A model generated the notes under the pieces. The model did no database searches. It saw only the letters and a list, made by a program, of their open reading frames with translations, and was not told where the DNA came from. A stretch of DNA of 64,000 bases, from assembly GCA_019347575.1 (NCBI GenBank), contig JAHWKY010000002.1, forward strand, positions 1 through 64,000, given 5' to 3'. The stretch is from Actinomycetota bacterium (GTDB lineage: Bacteria > Actinomycetota > Nitriliruptoria > Nitriliruptorales > Nitriliruptoraceae). The position numbers were made by a program, and so were the translations under genes. Of this stretch, positions 1-8,121 are shown one piece after another. Position 1 is the stretch's first letter, and each line of letters opens with the position of its first letter.

Positions 1-530
1 CGCATGTCGTCGGGGTTGCGGCGGGTCTTGCGGGCCATGTACGCGTTGAGCATCCGCGGGATGATCGGGACGTAGCGGCCGAGCCGGAAGATCTTCGCGT
101 TGTTTTCGAACGCGGACTCCTGGGTCGTGGGCGCCTCGGGCGGAGGGCCACCGCAGACGAACGCAACGCCCAGGAGGCGGTCGGGGATCCGTGCCGCGCA
201 CGCGAGGGCGAACGGGCCCCCGCCGGAGACCCCGATGACTCCGAACCGGTCGATGCCGAGGATCGTCGCGACCTCGGCGACGTCGTCGGCCCAGCTGCTG
301 ACCGTGCGACGCGGCGCGAAGTCGGACAGGCCGAACCCGGGCCGGTCCAACGCGATCAGGTGCACGCCGGCTTCCGACGCTGGTTCGTCGGCCAGCATCC
401 CTTCGAGGCGGCTGCCGGGGAAGCCGTGGAAGAGGAAGACCGGGGTCCCATTCGGGTCGCCGTAGTGGGCCGCCCCGATCCCTCGGCCGACCCTGAGCTT
501 GACGACCTGGTCACGGCCCCTTAGCTGCAT
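1..530 (-). CDS. alpha/beta hydrolase, C-terminus beyond window edge
   Basis: This is an alpha/beta-hydrolase fold enzyme of unknown substrate, probably an esterase, amidase or epoxide-hydrolase-like protein in the cytoplasm. Reading from ATG at 530, 176 codons are visible before the window ends. The oxyanion-hole region HGFPGS lies near residue 36, a DRPGFG strand-turn near 64, and the nucleophile elbow GVSGGG (G-x-S-x-G) near 97. The acid and histidine of the triad lie outside the window. A promoter with an embedded palindrome sits about 65 bases upstream and matches sites upstream of the BKACE operon and the transporter, so it probably belongs to the same regulon. The family call is secure; the substrate is unknown. 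Confidence 0.85.
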   Translation of the reverse strand, partial: MQLRGRDQVVKLRVGRGIGAAHYGDPNGTPVFLFHGFPGSRLEGMLADEPASEAGVHLIALDRPGFGLSDFAPRRTVSSWADDVAEVATILGIDRFGVIGVSGGGPFALACAARIPDRLLGVAFVCGGPPPEAPTTQESAFENNAKIFRLGRYVPIIPRMLNAYMARKTRRNPDDM

Positions 531-591
531 TGCGCTTCCTCGCCCCAACGTCGTCTCCTGGATGCGTGGTCATGGGGATGCACTGTCACCT

Positions 592-620
592 AGGATAATC
601 GATCGTTCGATATAAATCAA
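592..620 (-). promoter_or_regulatory. promoter with embedded TetR-type operator (copy 1)
   Basis: On the minus strand, TTGATT (615-620) and TATCCT (592-597) are separated by exactly 17 bases. That spacer carries the imperfect palindrome ATCGAACGATCGAT (598-611). It directs transcription toward the hydrolase starting at 530. Three closely related palindromes lie elsewhere in the first 16 kb. Occupancy here would block RNA polymerase, as for a repressor; the regulator is inferred to be the TetR protein at 5790-6461. Confidence 0.6.
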
Positions 621-994
621 GTGAGGCTCTTCTACTCATCCGGCTGCCGGCGCGAGATCCCACAACGACACCAAGCCCGCGACTCGCGCCCAGCGGCTAC
701 AACCGTTCAACCCTTGCTCCGGACCCTCGAGTGGACGACACCGTCACAGGGGTTCACCGAGTTCGTTTCGTTGAGACGACGGGCTGAGCCTGCCCCTTAC
801 TACGACGTGGACACCACTCGTTGAGCTGCATGCGTGTCGGGCAGGTCGTTGGCCGATAGTGACGATGTGCGGGTCGAGGTGGGGGTGAAGTCGGCGGGCC
901 GCGACCATTGGCCGGGCCCGCCGGGGGTGGTGCCGGGGACGTGGACGCTGCTGGAGCTCAAGTCACTCCATGACTCCTCACTTACGGCAAGGCC
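621..994. other. non-coding stretch, nothing recognised
   Basis: No reading frame here has a convincing start, ribosome site or recognisable protein similarity. It separates the alpha/beta hydrolase promoter from the 3' end of the serine hydrolase. It may contain decayed coding sequence, but I could not identify a family. Confidence 0.4.
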
Positions 995-2023
995 TCAGCC
1001 GTCGGCGCTGGCAATGATTTGGGGCAGCAACTCTTCGGCAAGTGCATCCATCCCGCTTCGTTCGAGGATGGCCACGGCAAACGCCATGTCGAGATTGGGC
1101 AGGAATCCGCCATACACCCCCCAGTAGCCTCCGTGGCCGTAGAGGATGCCGCCGGGAACCGGTCGGCCCGCGATGCCAAAACCGATCTGGGCGCCATCAT
1201 CACTGATGGCTGCGGGCTCGATCATACGATCGAGAGTGTTAATGGACTCGTAGACGCGGTGTTCGAAGAGGGCGCGGAAGAATCCAGCTAGATCCTGCGT
1301 CGTAGCTACCAGTCCTCCTCCGCCCCAGAGATCGAACGTGGGATCTGCGTCACAGGTGTCCCGCCCATCGAGGTACTGACATGCCCGGGGCTTCGCTTGC
1401 GGCGGAGTCGGTTCGAGCGACTCGAGGTACGTGGATACGAGGCCTAGGTCATCGAAGTGCAGCAGTGAGCGGAGACTTTGGGCGAGGTCAGCCTCCATGA
1501 CGTTCTCTATCGCAGCGCCGAGCAGCACGTAACCAGTGTCCGAGTAGTGGAACGTCTCACCGGGCGCTCCGACGTCAGAACAGCCGGTGAGCGCGAGATG
1601 CACCTGCTCCTCCCGCGTCCATTGGCGCTGTAGATCGGACATGACGAGGTCTACGTAGTTCGTGTCTTCGACGAAGTCGCACAGCCCACTGGTGTGGCTA
1701 AGCAGGTGAGAGACGAGGATGCCCTGGCATCTGTCGTCACCCAGGAGGTCGCGCAGCTCTTCGTCGAGGTAGGTACCAATGGGATCGTCGAGGCTCATGT
1801 TTCCGAGTTCGCAGAGTCGCAGTACCGACGCAGCGGTGTAGGTCTTCGTGACCGAGGCGATCCGGAAAGTGGCGTCCGGCTCTAGGGCTTCCGCTGTCTC
1901 GTGATCCCGCACGCCTGCTGCACCGGACCATGAGCCTCGCGGGCCATCGATGTGTAGGAGCACACCCGGCACCTCCGAATTGGCGGCGAGAAACTTCTCA
2001 AGCATCGCTTGGCCCTCTTGCAC
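995..2023 (-). CDS. beta-lactamase-fold serine hydrolase (class C / esterase type)
   Basis: This 342-residue protein belongs to the beta-lactamase/penicillin-binding serine hydrolase family. Members act as esterases, amidases, D-aminopeptidases or carboxypeptidases. The catalytic S-x-x-K is SVTK (near residue 57). The second motif is YSD (near 159) in place of the usual YxN, and HGG (near 307) serves as the third motif. There is no obvious signal peptide, so it is probably cytoplasmic. I chose the GTG at 2023 because AGGAGG lies just upstream. Longer readings would absorb the palindromic operator at 2069-2082, which fits a promoter position better. Its place in the regulon suggests it opens an ester or amide bond of the pathway substrate. 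The true substrate is unknown. Confidence 0.8.
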   Translation of the reverse strand: MQEGQAMLEKFLAANSEVPGVLLHIDGPRGSWSGAAGVRDHETAEALEPDATFRIASVTKTYTAASVLRLCELGNMSLDDPIGTYLDEELRDLLGDDRCQGILVSHLLSHTSGLCDFVEDTNYVDLVMSDLQRQWTREEQVHLALTGCSDVGAPGETFHYSDTGYVLLGAAIENVMEADLAQSLRSLLHFDDLGLVSTYLESLEPTPPQAKPRACQYLDGRDTCDADPTFDLWGGGGLVATTQDLAGFFRALFEHRVYESINTLDRMIEPAAISDDGAQIGFGIAGRPVPGGILYGHGGYWGVYGGFLPNLDMAFAVAILERSGMDALAEELLPQIIASADG

Positions 2024-2068
2024 GGTCCACTCCTCCTCATCGGCCCTTTGAGGGACCGCCGACTCCCT

Positions 2069-2082
2069 ATCGAACGATCGAT
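2069..2082 (-). promoter_or_regulatory. TetR-type operator palindrome (copy 2)
   Basis: ATCGAACGATCGAT differs at one position from the perfect palindrome ATCGAACGTTCGAT. It lies 45 bases upstream of the serine hydrolase GTG start and about 75 bases downstream of the end of the BKACE gene. The surrounding -35/-10 boxes are weaker than at the other copies (TGGATC upstream, no good -10), so the promoter is less clear than the operator. Confidence 0.55.
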
Positions 2083-2156
2083 GATGATCCAGGGTTACCA
2101 TCTTTAGGCTGTTGCACAAACCCTCTCCGTGAAGGAGACGCTCGCACAGGCGACCG

Positions 2157-3086
2157 TTAGAAGTTGACGGCGTCCTCACCCTTGAGCGCGAGACGTTGGC
2201 GGACCTCGTCGACGGTCGCAACGTCGATCGAGAGTTCACCCAGGATGCGCACGATCTTCTGCACCTGTTCGCCGTTGGTCCTGGCGAGTTCGCCCTTCGA
2301 GACGTAGAGGCTGTCCTCGAGCCCGACCCGGACGTTGCCTCCTGCGCAGGCCGCGGTCGTCACCATCGGCATCTGGTGGCGGCCCGCAGCCAGGACGGAC
2401 CATTCGAACGAGTCGCCGAAGAGACGCTCGGCGGTCGCGCGCAGGTGGATCAGGTGGTCGACCTCTGCCCCCATGCCTCCCAAGATGCCGAACACGAACT
2501 GGATGAAGAACGGAGGCGTGATCAACCCGCGCTCAACGAAGTGCGCGACGTTGTAGAGCTGCCCGAGGTCGTAGACCTCCAGCTCGAACCGCGTCCCGTG
2601 CACCTCACCGAGCTCTCGCAGGACCCGTTCGATGTCCGTGAAGGTGTTCTTGTAGACGAAGTCGCGGCTGGACTCGAGGTACTGAGCTTCCCAGGAATAC
2701 TTGAACTCCTTGATGTGGTCTAGCACGGGAAAGATCCCAAAGTTGATCGACCCCATGTTGAGCGACGCCACCTCCGGGCTGAACTTCAACGACGCTGCGA
2801 GCCGCTCGTCGAGCGTCATACCCAGCCCGCCACCGGTCGTGATGTTGATGATGGCTCCGGTCCGTTCCTTGATGGCGGGGATGAACTCGCCGAACACGGT
2901 CGGGTCGGGGGTGGGGCGCCCATCCTTCGGATCGCGAGCGTGGAGGTGAATGATGGCGGCCCCGGCTTCCACGGCGCCTGCCGCATGCTCGGCGATCTCC
3001 TCAGGCGTCACCGGCAGGTACGGCGACATCGTTGGCGTGTGCACGCCGCCGGTGATGGCGCAGGTGACGATCGCTGACTTCGCCAT
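2157..3086 (-). CDS. BKACE family beta-keto acid cleavage enzyme (DUF849)
   Basis: Enzymes of this family (prototype Kce of lysine fermentation) condense a beta-keto acid with acetyl-CoA and cleave it to acetoacetate and a shorter acyl-CoA, using a metal. The 309-residue protein has the N-terminal family segment with TGGVHTPTMSP, the metal-binding pair HLH in HLHARD, and the C-terminal VRVGLEDS segment. That segment supplies the family's Arg, metal-ligand Glu and catalytic Asp. The ATG at 3086 is preceded by AAGGAG. It is the last gene of the aminotransferase-dehydrogenase-BKACE operon, 14 bases after the dehydrogenase stop. The exact beta-keto acid cannot be read from sequence. Confidence 0.88.
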   Translation of the reverse strand: MAKSAIVTCAITGGVHTPTMSPYLPVTPEEIAEHAAGAVEAGAAIIHLHARDPKDGRPTPDPTVFGEFIPAIKERTGAIINITTGGGLGMTLDERLAASLKFSPEVASLNMGSINFGIFPVLDHIKEFKYSWEAQYLESSRDFVYKNTFTDIERVLRELGEVHGTRFELEVYDLGQLYNVAHFVERGLITPPFFIQFVFGILGGMGAEVDHLIHLRATAERLFGDSFEWSVLAAGRHQMPMVTTAACAGGNVRVGLEDSLYVSKGELARTNGEQVQKIVRILGELSIDVATVDEVRQRLALKGEDAVNF

Positions 3087-3100
3087 TTGGTGCTCCTTGG

Positions 3101-3964
3101 TCACGAGTTGGTCAAGGTCTTCGATCGGCGTTCCGGTCGGGGAACATCCGCCAGGAGTCGGAGCACGGCGTCTCGGCGGCGCGAGGCAGCGCTGACGTCC
3201 ACGTCGACGGTGCTTCCGGCGAACGACGTGGCTGGTTCGCTACGGCGGTCGAGGTGCGGATACAGACGACTCGCAAGCGCGTCGAACAGAGGGACCCCGC
3301 CGAGTGCCGCGGTCTCAAACGGCCCTGAACCTGCCCAGCGTCGGGCAAGGCCGTCGCGCACGATGGTGTCGATCGCCGTCGGCGTGGCGACGCCCGCCTC
3401 GGCCAACGCCTGCGCCTCGCGCAGCAGCGCGAACTGCAGTCGGTTGATCACGAAACCCTCCGTGTCGTTGATCGCCACAGGTTCCAGGCTGCAGGCGATC
3501 ACCAGTTCGTTAGCTCGCTGCAGAGCACGCGCGCTCGTCTGGGATGTGGCAACCACCTCCACGACCGGCAGCAGGGTCGGTGGGTTGAGGAAATGCAGGC
3601 CGAGCACCTGCGAGGCGTTCGAGAGTCTGCTGGCGATCTCGCCGACCCCGAAGGAAGACGTGTTCGTCGCGACGACCGCGTTCGAATCAGTCTCCTGGGC
3701 CAGGCCGAGCTCCGCGACCTTGAGTTCGAGGTCCTCGGGGAGGCAGTCGATGACGATGTCCGCCCCAGTGACCGCCGCGCTCGTGTCGTACATCACCTCG
3801 ACCTCGACGCCGTCGTCGCGGTCGCGGCGTTCGCGGATGGCCCGACGGATCTCATCCGGATGGTGCCGGCGTGAGGTCGTGGCTCGGACGTGCAGGCCGT
3901 GTCCGCTGAAGAGGGCCGCGAGTGCCTGACCCATGAGTCCCGCGCCGAGGATCGTGACGTTCAT
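3101..3964 (-). CDS. 3-hydroxyacyl-CoA dehydrogenase family protein (beta-hydroxy acid dehydrogenase)
   Basis: This NAD-dependent dehydrogenase of 287 residues oxidises a 3-hydroxy acid or its CoA thioester to the 3-keto form. The N-terminal Rossmann motif is GAGLMG. The NTSSF segment, the catalytic His in GLHFLNPP and the following VVEVV glutamate fit the family, and the C-terminal helical domain begins near residue 180. The family also includes L-carnitine dehydrogenase and L-gulonate dehydrogenase, so a free acid is possible. Its ATG overlaps the stop of the aminotransferase (ATGA), indicating translational coupling. Pairing with BKACE resembles carnitine-type degradation, where a 3-keto product goes straight to BKACE; this is inference. 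Confidence 0.85.
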   Translation of the reverse strand: MNVTILGAGLMGQALAALFSGHGLHVRATTSRRHHPDEIRRAIRERRDRDDGVEVEVMYDTSAAVTGADIVIDCLPEDLELKVAELGLAQETDSNAVVATNTSSFGVGEIASRLSNASQVLGLHFLNPPTLLPVVEVVATSQTSARALQRANELVIACSLEPVAINDTEGFVINRLQFALLREAQALAEAGVATPTAIDTIVRDGLARRWAGSGPFETAALGGVPLFDALASRLYPHLDRRSEPATSFAGSTVDVDVSAASRRRDAVLRLLADVPRPERRSKTLTNS

Positions 3965-5226
3965 GGGACCACGCGGTCTTCCGCGCTGACCTCGGTCATG
4001 GCGACGCCCAAGCGGTCGATCACCGACTGTACGTCGTCGTCGCTGAACACGGTGGACAGCGCCAGCAGGCCTCTAGGGGCGAAATACACCCCGTTGTTGA
4101 GGCTGGCGAGGTGCAAGGGAATCTCGAGTTCCGGAGGCGCCCCCAAGGCCAGGAGCGAGCCGGTCCGCCGAACATCGAGTGGCAGTTCGAGTTCACGGGC
4201 CGTGTGCGCTATCGCGTCGGAGATGCGCTCTGCCTGCCGGTGCATGACTTCGATGGCTTCGGGGGTCAGGTGGCGCAAGGCGACAACACCCGCGGCCATC
4301 GTTACGGGGTTGCCGTTGAACGTGCCTGAGTTGTGCAGGCGTCCGTTCGCGGGGTCGGTCAGCTCCAAGAGGTCGCCGCGTCCAGCGACCGCGCCGACGG
4401 GGAACCCGCCTCCGATGATCTTGCCGAGCGCTGTGAGGTCAGGTGTCACGTCGTAGAGGGACTGTGCTCCGGCGTCGGCCAGCCGTAGTGTGATGATCTC
4501 GTCGAGGATGAAAACCGCGCCCGCTGTTCTCGTGGCCTTTGCGACGCTCCGGAGGAACCCCGGCGGCGGGGGCACGATGCCGGCCGCGCCCTGTACGGGC
4601 TCGAGCAGGACCGCCGCGATCTCGTGACCCTTCTCGGCGAGGATGGTCTCGAAGGACTCAGCGTCGCCGAAGGTCGCGACGTGCGTCGCGTGGTCGGTGC
4701 CGCGCGGACCGCCGAACAGCGGCTCGGTGCGGGTTCCCGCGAACGTGCCGGCCTCGGTGTCCTCGTGTCCCCCGTGGTAGCCGTTGCGAGCCATGAGAAT
4801 CTTTTGGCGTCCCGTCGCGATCTTCGCGATGTGGATGGCCAGCATGACTGCTTCAGTACCGGAGTTGGTGAAGCGCACCAGTTCCGCCGACGCGATCCGC
4901 CTTAGCAGCTCATCCGCGAGCTCGAGTTGGTGGAGGTTGCGACCAGCCCAGGCGGTGCCGTCGGGAACGACACGCTGGACCGTTTCGACCACCGGAGGGA
5001 ATGCGTTGCCGTGTACGAGGCTGGTGTAGTTCCCCAGGAGGTCGAGGTACTCGTTGTCGTCGGCGTCCCACAACCGATTGCCTTGACCCCGTACGTACGT
5101 CAGCTGGTACGGGGGGTGGTGCGACGCGGCCCGAGTGTCGCCCCCCGGCATGAGGGCGCGCGCTCGATCAGCCAACGCTGCGGACTTCGGCGTTCGTTCG
5201 ACGAAGCGCTCGTGCACCGTCGCCAT
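3961..5226 (-). CDS. class III PLP-dependent aminotransferase
   Basis: This 421-residue PLP enzyme belongs to the class III aminotransferase / glutamate-1-semialdehyde aminomutase group. It shows the phosphate-binding SGTEA turn, YHGGHED, the cofactor-contacting Asp in ILDEI, and the Schiff-base Lys in GKIIGGGFPVGA. The start is set at ATG 5226, where MATVHERF begins and a G-rich ribosome site precedes. It leads a three-gene operon with overlapping starts, under a promoter with an embedded palindrome. A role in housekeeping haem synthesis is unlikely given that context. Conversion of a beta-amino acid to the beta-keto acid used by BKACE is the most economical guess. Confidence 0.85.
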   Translation of the reverse strand: MATVHERFVERTPKSAALADRARALMPGGDTRAASHHPPYQLTYVRGQGNRLWDADDNEYLDLLGNYTSLVHGNAFPPVVETVQRVVPDGTAWAGRNLHQLELADELLRRIASAELVRFTNSGTEAVMLAIHIAKIATGRQKILMARNGYHGGHEDTEAGTFAGTRTEPLFGGPRGTDHATHVATFGDAESFETILAEKGHEIAAVLLEPVQGAAGIVPPPPGFLRSVAKATRTAGAVFILDEIITLRLADAGAQSLYDVTPDLTALGKIIGGGFPVGAVAGRGDLLELTDPANGRLHNSGTFNGNPVTMAAGVVALRHLTPEAIEVMHRQAERISDAIAHTARELELPLDVRRTGSLLALGAPPELEIPLHLASLNNGVYFAPRGLLALSTVFSDDDVQSVIDRLGVAMTEVSAEDRVVP

Positions 5227-5385
5227 GGTGCGGACCCCCCCAGCGCCACTGCCGCCCCTCATGCTCGACCTGCACAGCTGGGATTATCGCGCAACCGACG
5301 GTACGTCCGGTTCCAACGGCTACCTTGCGTCGATCCACTCACCGACATCGAACGGTTTCTCCCTCTCCGACCTTTGCGCTGACGA

Positions 5386-5414
5386 TGCTATATCGAACGT
5401 TCGACAAATGTCAA
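5386..5414 (-). promoter_or_regulatory. promoter with embedded operator (copy 3), aminotransferase operon
   Basis: On the minus strand a perfect TTGACA (-35) lies at 5409-5414, followed by the best palindrome of the set, TCGAACGTTCGA (5393-5404). TATAGC or TAGCAT then falls at 16-18 base spacing as a -10. It drives the aminotransferase-dehydrogenase-BKACE operon through a leader of about 160 bases. Because the TetR gene starts divergently at 5790, this site could also mediate autoregulation. Confidence 0.65.
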
Positions 5415-5639
5415 GTCCGCCGATTGCTGGTGCCCCGCACCCTCGGCAATCAGGGTCCGGCGCCGCACGGGCAGGTCGATGTACGAAGCCTGGTGCTGGT
5501 TCCGCTCGACCTTGAAGACGGGGTCACCGTCCTCGGGAACACGTGCGAACGTCACGGCGTGGCGACCAGCAATCGCGACCCGCAACCGGTCCCCCGCCGA
5601 GACCAAGCCAAGGGGCCGTGCCGATCGCCCACCGGCTCG
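5388..5639 (-). pseudogene. decayed C-terminal fragment of a CocE/NonD (X-Pro dipeptidyl-peptidase) hydrolase
   Basis: The frame from about 5639 to the stop at 5388 reads SAGDRLRVAIAG, then TFARVPEDGDPVF and SYIDLPV. This matches the C-terminal jelly-roll of CocE/NonD and peptidase S15 hydrolases (G-D-R-L-R-V, FARVP, S-x-I-x-LPV). I could not find an upstream catalytic domain in any frame, and no family-like sequence continues 5' of it. It seems to be a remnant of another hydrolase once present in this cluster, overlapped at its tail by the copy 3 operator. It could instead be coincidental similarity. Confidence 0.45.
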
Positions 5640-5789
5640 CCGATGGCAAGACCACCGACAGCGCCACGTGGGACAGCCTGGTTGCGATGGTCGACTGGAC
5701 CGACTTCCTCCTACGTCGCCTCAAGTAACCTGAGCCCGTCACTCCGGCGGGACGCCCCCGCATCGGCGACGCGACGAACAGGCAACGAG

Positions 5790-6461
5790 ATGCGCTCCAT
5801 CGACCCACGCCTCTGGAACGCGGCGGTTGAGCTGTTCGCCTCGAAGGGCTTCGTCGCCACGGGTATCCGCGACATCGCCGACCGAGCCGGCCTGTCCGTG
5901 TCGGCCCTCTACTACTACGTGAGCAACAAGGAGGAACTTCTCCTCCAGATCATGCGGGACACCCAGGAACAACTCGTGGCAGCCTGCCGGAGCGTGGCGG
6001 AGCGGCTCTCGGCGCCCGAAGAGCAACTCGCCGGACTGACCCAGCTCCACGTCATAGGCCAAGCGCGTTACCGGCTCGAAGCCTCCGTCGTCGACACCGA
6101 GATTCGCGCCCTTGGTGCCGAGGGCCGCCAGCAGATGATCCAACTGCGAGACCAGATCGAAGCGCGCTGGACCGACGCGCTCGAACGGGGGCGGACGCAG
6201 GGCGTGTTCACCTTCATCAACGCACGCACGACGCGGCTCGCACTTGTCGAGATGTGCAATGGAGTCGCGCACTGGTACTCCCCGGATGGTCAAATGGACC
6301 CAGAACAACTCGCGCAGGAGTTCGCAGACCTCGCGTTAGCCATGGTCCGCGCGACTCGCGATGGCGCACCTCTGACCCTTAACGACCTGGACCTCCCGGC
6401 GTCAAGCTGGTTCGCGTCCTTGCTCCACGGCGTTGGTGCCCCTGTGCAGGCGAGCGATTAG
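5790..6461 (+). CDS. TetR/AcrR family transcriptional regulator
   Basis: The 223-residue protein has an N-terminal helix-turn-helix (residues about 5-50). It includes LFASKGFVATGIRDIADRAG and the hallmark SALYYYVSNKEELL recognition-helix/end segment. A helical ligand-binding domain follows. The ATG at 5790 puts the helix-turn-helix in the standard position; a longer frame extends upstream but has no TetR-like sequence. It is divergent from the aminotransferase operon. Four similar palindromes upstream of nearby units are its probable targets. The ligand is unknown but likely a pathway substrate or CoA intermediate. TetR proteins in catabolic clusters are usually repressors. Confidence 0.9.
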   Translation: MRSIDPRLWNAAVELFASKGFVATGIRDIADRAGLSVSALYYYVSNKEELLLQIMRDTQEQLVAACRSVAERLSAPEEQLAGLTQLHVIGQARYRLEASVVDTEIRALGAEGRQQMIQLRDQIEARWTDALERGRTQGVFTFINARTTRLALVEMCNGVAHWYSPDGQMDPEQLAQEFADLALAMVRATRDGAPLTLNDLDLPASSWFASLLHGVGAPVQASD

Positions 6462-6493
6462 CCGAGCGGACAGCCGCCTCCCAGGAGTAGCGC

Positions 6494-6709
6494 GTGACCA
6501 ACGCGACGCCGCTGCCCGAGGGGCCGTTCAACATCGATTGCTTTCCGGTCTACACCGGCAATCACCCCGACGTCTACGGCCAATCGACGACCACCTTCCG
6601 AGCACGTCCCGCACCTCACCGCGCTGGGCCTCCCATCACCAAGCGAGCACCCCGTGCCACGCTCGTCCGTCTCCTTCAGGTTTTCGATGATGCGTCGTCC
6701 ACCACGTAG
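6494..6709 (+). CDS. short ORF after TetR, possibly a truncated gene
   Basis: A GTG at 6494 has a good AGGAG six bases upstream and lies 33 bases after the TetR stop, so translation is plausible. The first 35 residues (PLPEGPFNIDCFPVYTGNHP) look protein-like. The rest is Arg/Pro-rich, and its tail overlaps the converging DNRLRE-like gene by 34 bases. It looks like the 5' end of a gene cut off by a rearrangement. I do not recognise the family. Confidence 0.3.
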   Translation: MTNATPLPEGPFNIDCFPVYTGNHPDVYGQSTTTFRARPAPHRAGPPITKRAPRATLVRLLQVFDDASSTT

Positions 6710-7764
6710 CCCACCGACAGCGAGCGGGTGAGTAGCCCCCCGAGAGCCAGGAACGCCAGCGGGAGCAGCCACACCTGCGGATAGGCGGGATGGGTTGCCG
6801 GCGCTATTGCAAGCGTCGGCTGTGTAGGTGCTTGCTGCGGCTCATCAGGCGCCACAAGCGGCTCCTCTATGACCGCGTTGCCGCCCTCAGGTTGGACCGT
6901 CGGCGCCGGTGTGTCGTCGAAGGTGGGCGCGGACCACTGCCCACTCTCGAACGAAGGACTCGCCACGGCTCCATCGGCTGGCGGATCGATCTCCTCATCG
7001 GATTCGACACCGCCGATTCCAGGCTGCGGCGCGCCGAAGTCGCTGTCGATGCGGTATCGGATCTGTGCGGTGATGGGTTCGGCATCGTCGGTTTCTCGGT
7101 CGCGGCCGTGGAACGCCACGCGCCACGTCTGCGCCTCTTCGGCCGCCAGTTCGGAGGGGATCACCGCGACCCGGAAGTCGCCGAAGGTCGGCTCAGCGGT
7201 CGTCAGCGGCGCTAGGTCGAAGGTAAAGGCCTCGCCGTCGTCGTCCAGCTCCAACATCACGGATCTCGAGCAGTCAACGGGCGGCGCCTCGTTTGGTGGG
7301 CCCCCCTGCGCCGGATGCACGAAACTGTCGACGGCGCACGCGATCAGGTCGGCGAGCTCAGGTGACGTCGTTCCCGCATCCGCACCGGCCACCGGCAGTC
7401 GGACCGTCCCACCCGTCAACGTCGAGCCGGAGGCCAGCCCGGACAGATCGAGACTGAAATAGGTTCGCGCGGTTTCGCGGCCAGCCGACACGCCCACGTG
7501 CAAGGTGTCCTCGGCCTGCGGGCTCTCAGGCACAGCCAGCTCTGGGCAGGGCAGGATGCAGAGCGGCTCGTCCGCTTCGGTCAGGTTGCCCCGATACCAC
7601 GCCTCGACGGAGGTGCCCACCTCCTCCTCGCCGTCGGCCACAGCAGGCAGTGGCAGCGCCACCAACCACACCGCACCGAGCAACGTCGCGGCAACGCGTG
7701 ACCCGGGGAACGAGCGTCGAGGAGCCGGCGCTTCGCCGTTGCGACGGCGGTAGACCGGGGCCAT
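6676..7764 (-). CDS. secreted, membrane-anchored protein with DNRLRE-like domain
   Basis: This 362-residue exported protein has an N-terminal signal peptide (basic stretch, then a hydrophobic core ending PLPAVADG). A domain around residues 50-230 resembles DNRLRE/TGF-type beta-sandwich repeats (ARTYFSLDLSGLASGSTL). A Pro/Glu-rich linker (about 250-325) and a C-terminal membrane span (VWLLPLAFLALGGLL) follow, with a short polar tail. It would face outward, anchored at both transport and wall interface. It is the last gene of the Liv transporter operon, three bases after the preceding stop. A ligand-capture or scaffold role for the transporter is possible but unproven. Confidence 0.6.
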   Translation of the reverse strand: MAPVYRRRNGEAPAPRRSFPGSRVAATLLGAVWLVALPLPAVADGEEEVGTSVEAWYRGNLTEADEPLCILPCPELAVPESPQAEDTLHVGVSAGRETARTYFSLDLSGLASGSTLTGGTVRLPVAGADAGTTSPELADLIACAVDSFVHPAQGGPPNEAPPVDCSRSVMLELDDDGEAFTFDLAPLTTAEPTFGDFRVAVIPSELAAEEAQTWRVAFHGRDRETDDAEPITAQIRYRIDSDFGAPQPGIGGVESDEEIDPPADGAVASPSFESGQWSAPTFDDTPAPTVQPEGGNAVIEEPLVAPDEPQQAPTQPTLAIAPATHPAYPQVWLLPLAFLALGGLLTRSLSVGYVVDDASSKT

Positions 7765-7767
7765 GGA

Positions 7768-8121
7768 TCAGCCTTGCGTCGGTGGATGCGGCCCGGAAAC
7801 TGAGCCGACGGGCTCTGCCGACGCCATGAGGGCGGTGGCCTGTCGGATCACCTGTCCCATGTGGGCGTGTTCTCGAGCGGCAAGGTGGCGGGTGACCTGC
7901 ACGTTGAGCAGCGCGGCACCGCAGCCGACGAGAGCAAGTCCCGCAAGGCCGCCCGAGGTCGCGTACGGCAACTGCAACGGAACGAGCAGCAGCGCCGCTG
8001 AACCTCGCCAACCCAGCAGCAGCATCGCGAAGCCCGCGAGCACCATCGCAGCGCCGATGACGGTCGCCCAGTACGCCGGCTGCCACCGAAGGACGATGTG
8101 CACTTCCTTCATCGACGCCAT
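7768..8121 (-). CDS. small two-span membrane protein B (paralogue of 8109-8465)
   Basis: A 117-residue protein with two predicted membrane helices, joined and flanked by the motif LQLPYATSGGLAGLALVGCGAALLNV, and a soluble C-terminal tail. The upstream gene carries the same core (LQLPYLVSGGL..LNV), so the pair arose by tandem duplication. ATG 8121 has GAGGAG upstream and lies inside the end of the upstream gene, 13 bases before its stop codon ends. Co-transcription with the Liv fusion proteins suggests an accessory subunit of that transporter. The family is not one I can name. Confidence 0.6.
   Translation of the reverse strand: MASMKEVHIVLRWQPAYWATVIGAAMVLAGFAMLLLGWRGSAALLLVPLQLPYATSGGLAGLALVGCGAALLNVQVTRHLAAREHAHMGQVIRQATALMASAEPVGSVSGPHPPTQG

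Noticed and set aside
5325-5789. A TetR frame open from 5325
   Set aside because: Residues upstream of 5790 are Arg/Pro-rich, unlike TetR N-termini, and the promoter-operator region lies within them.
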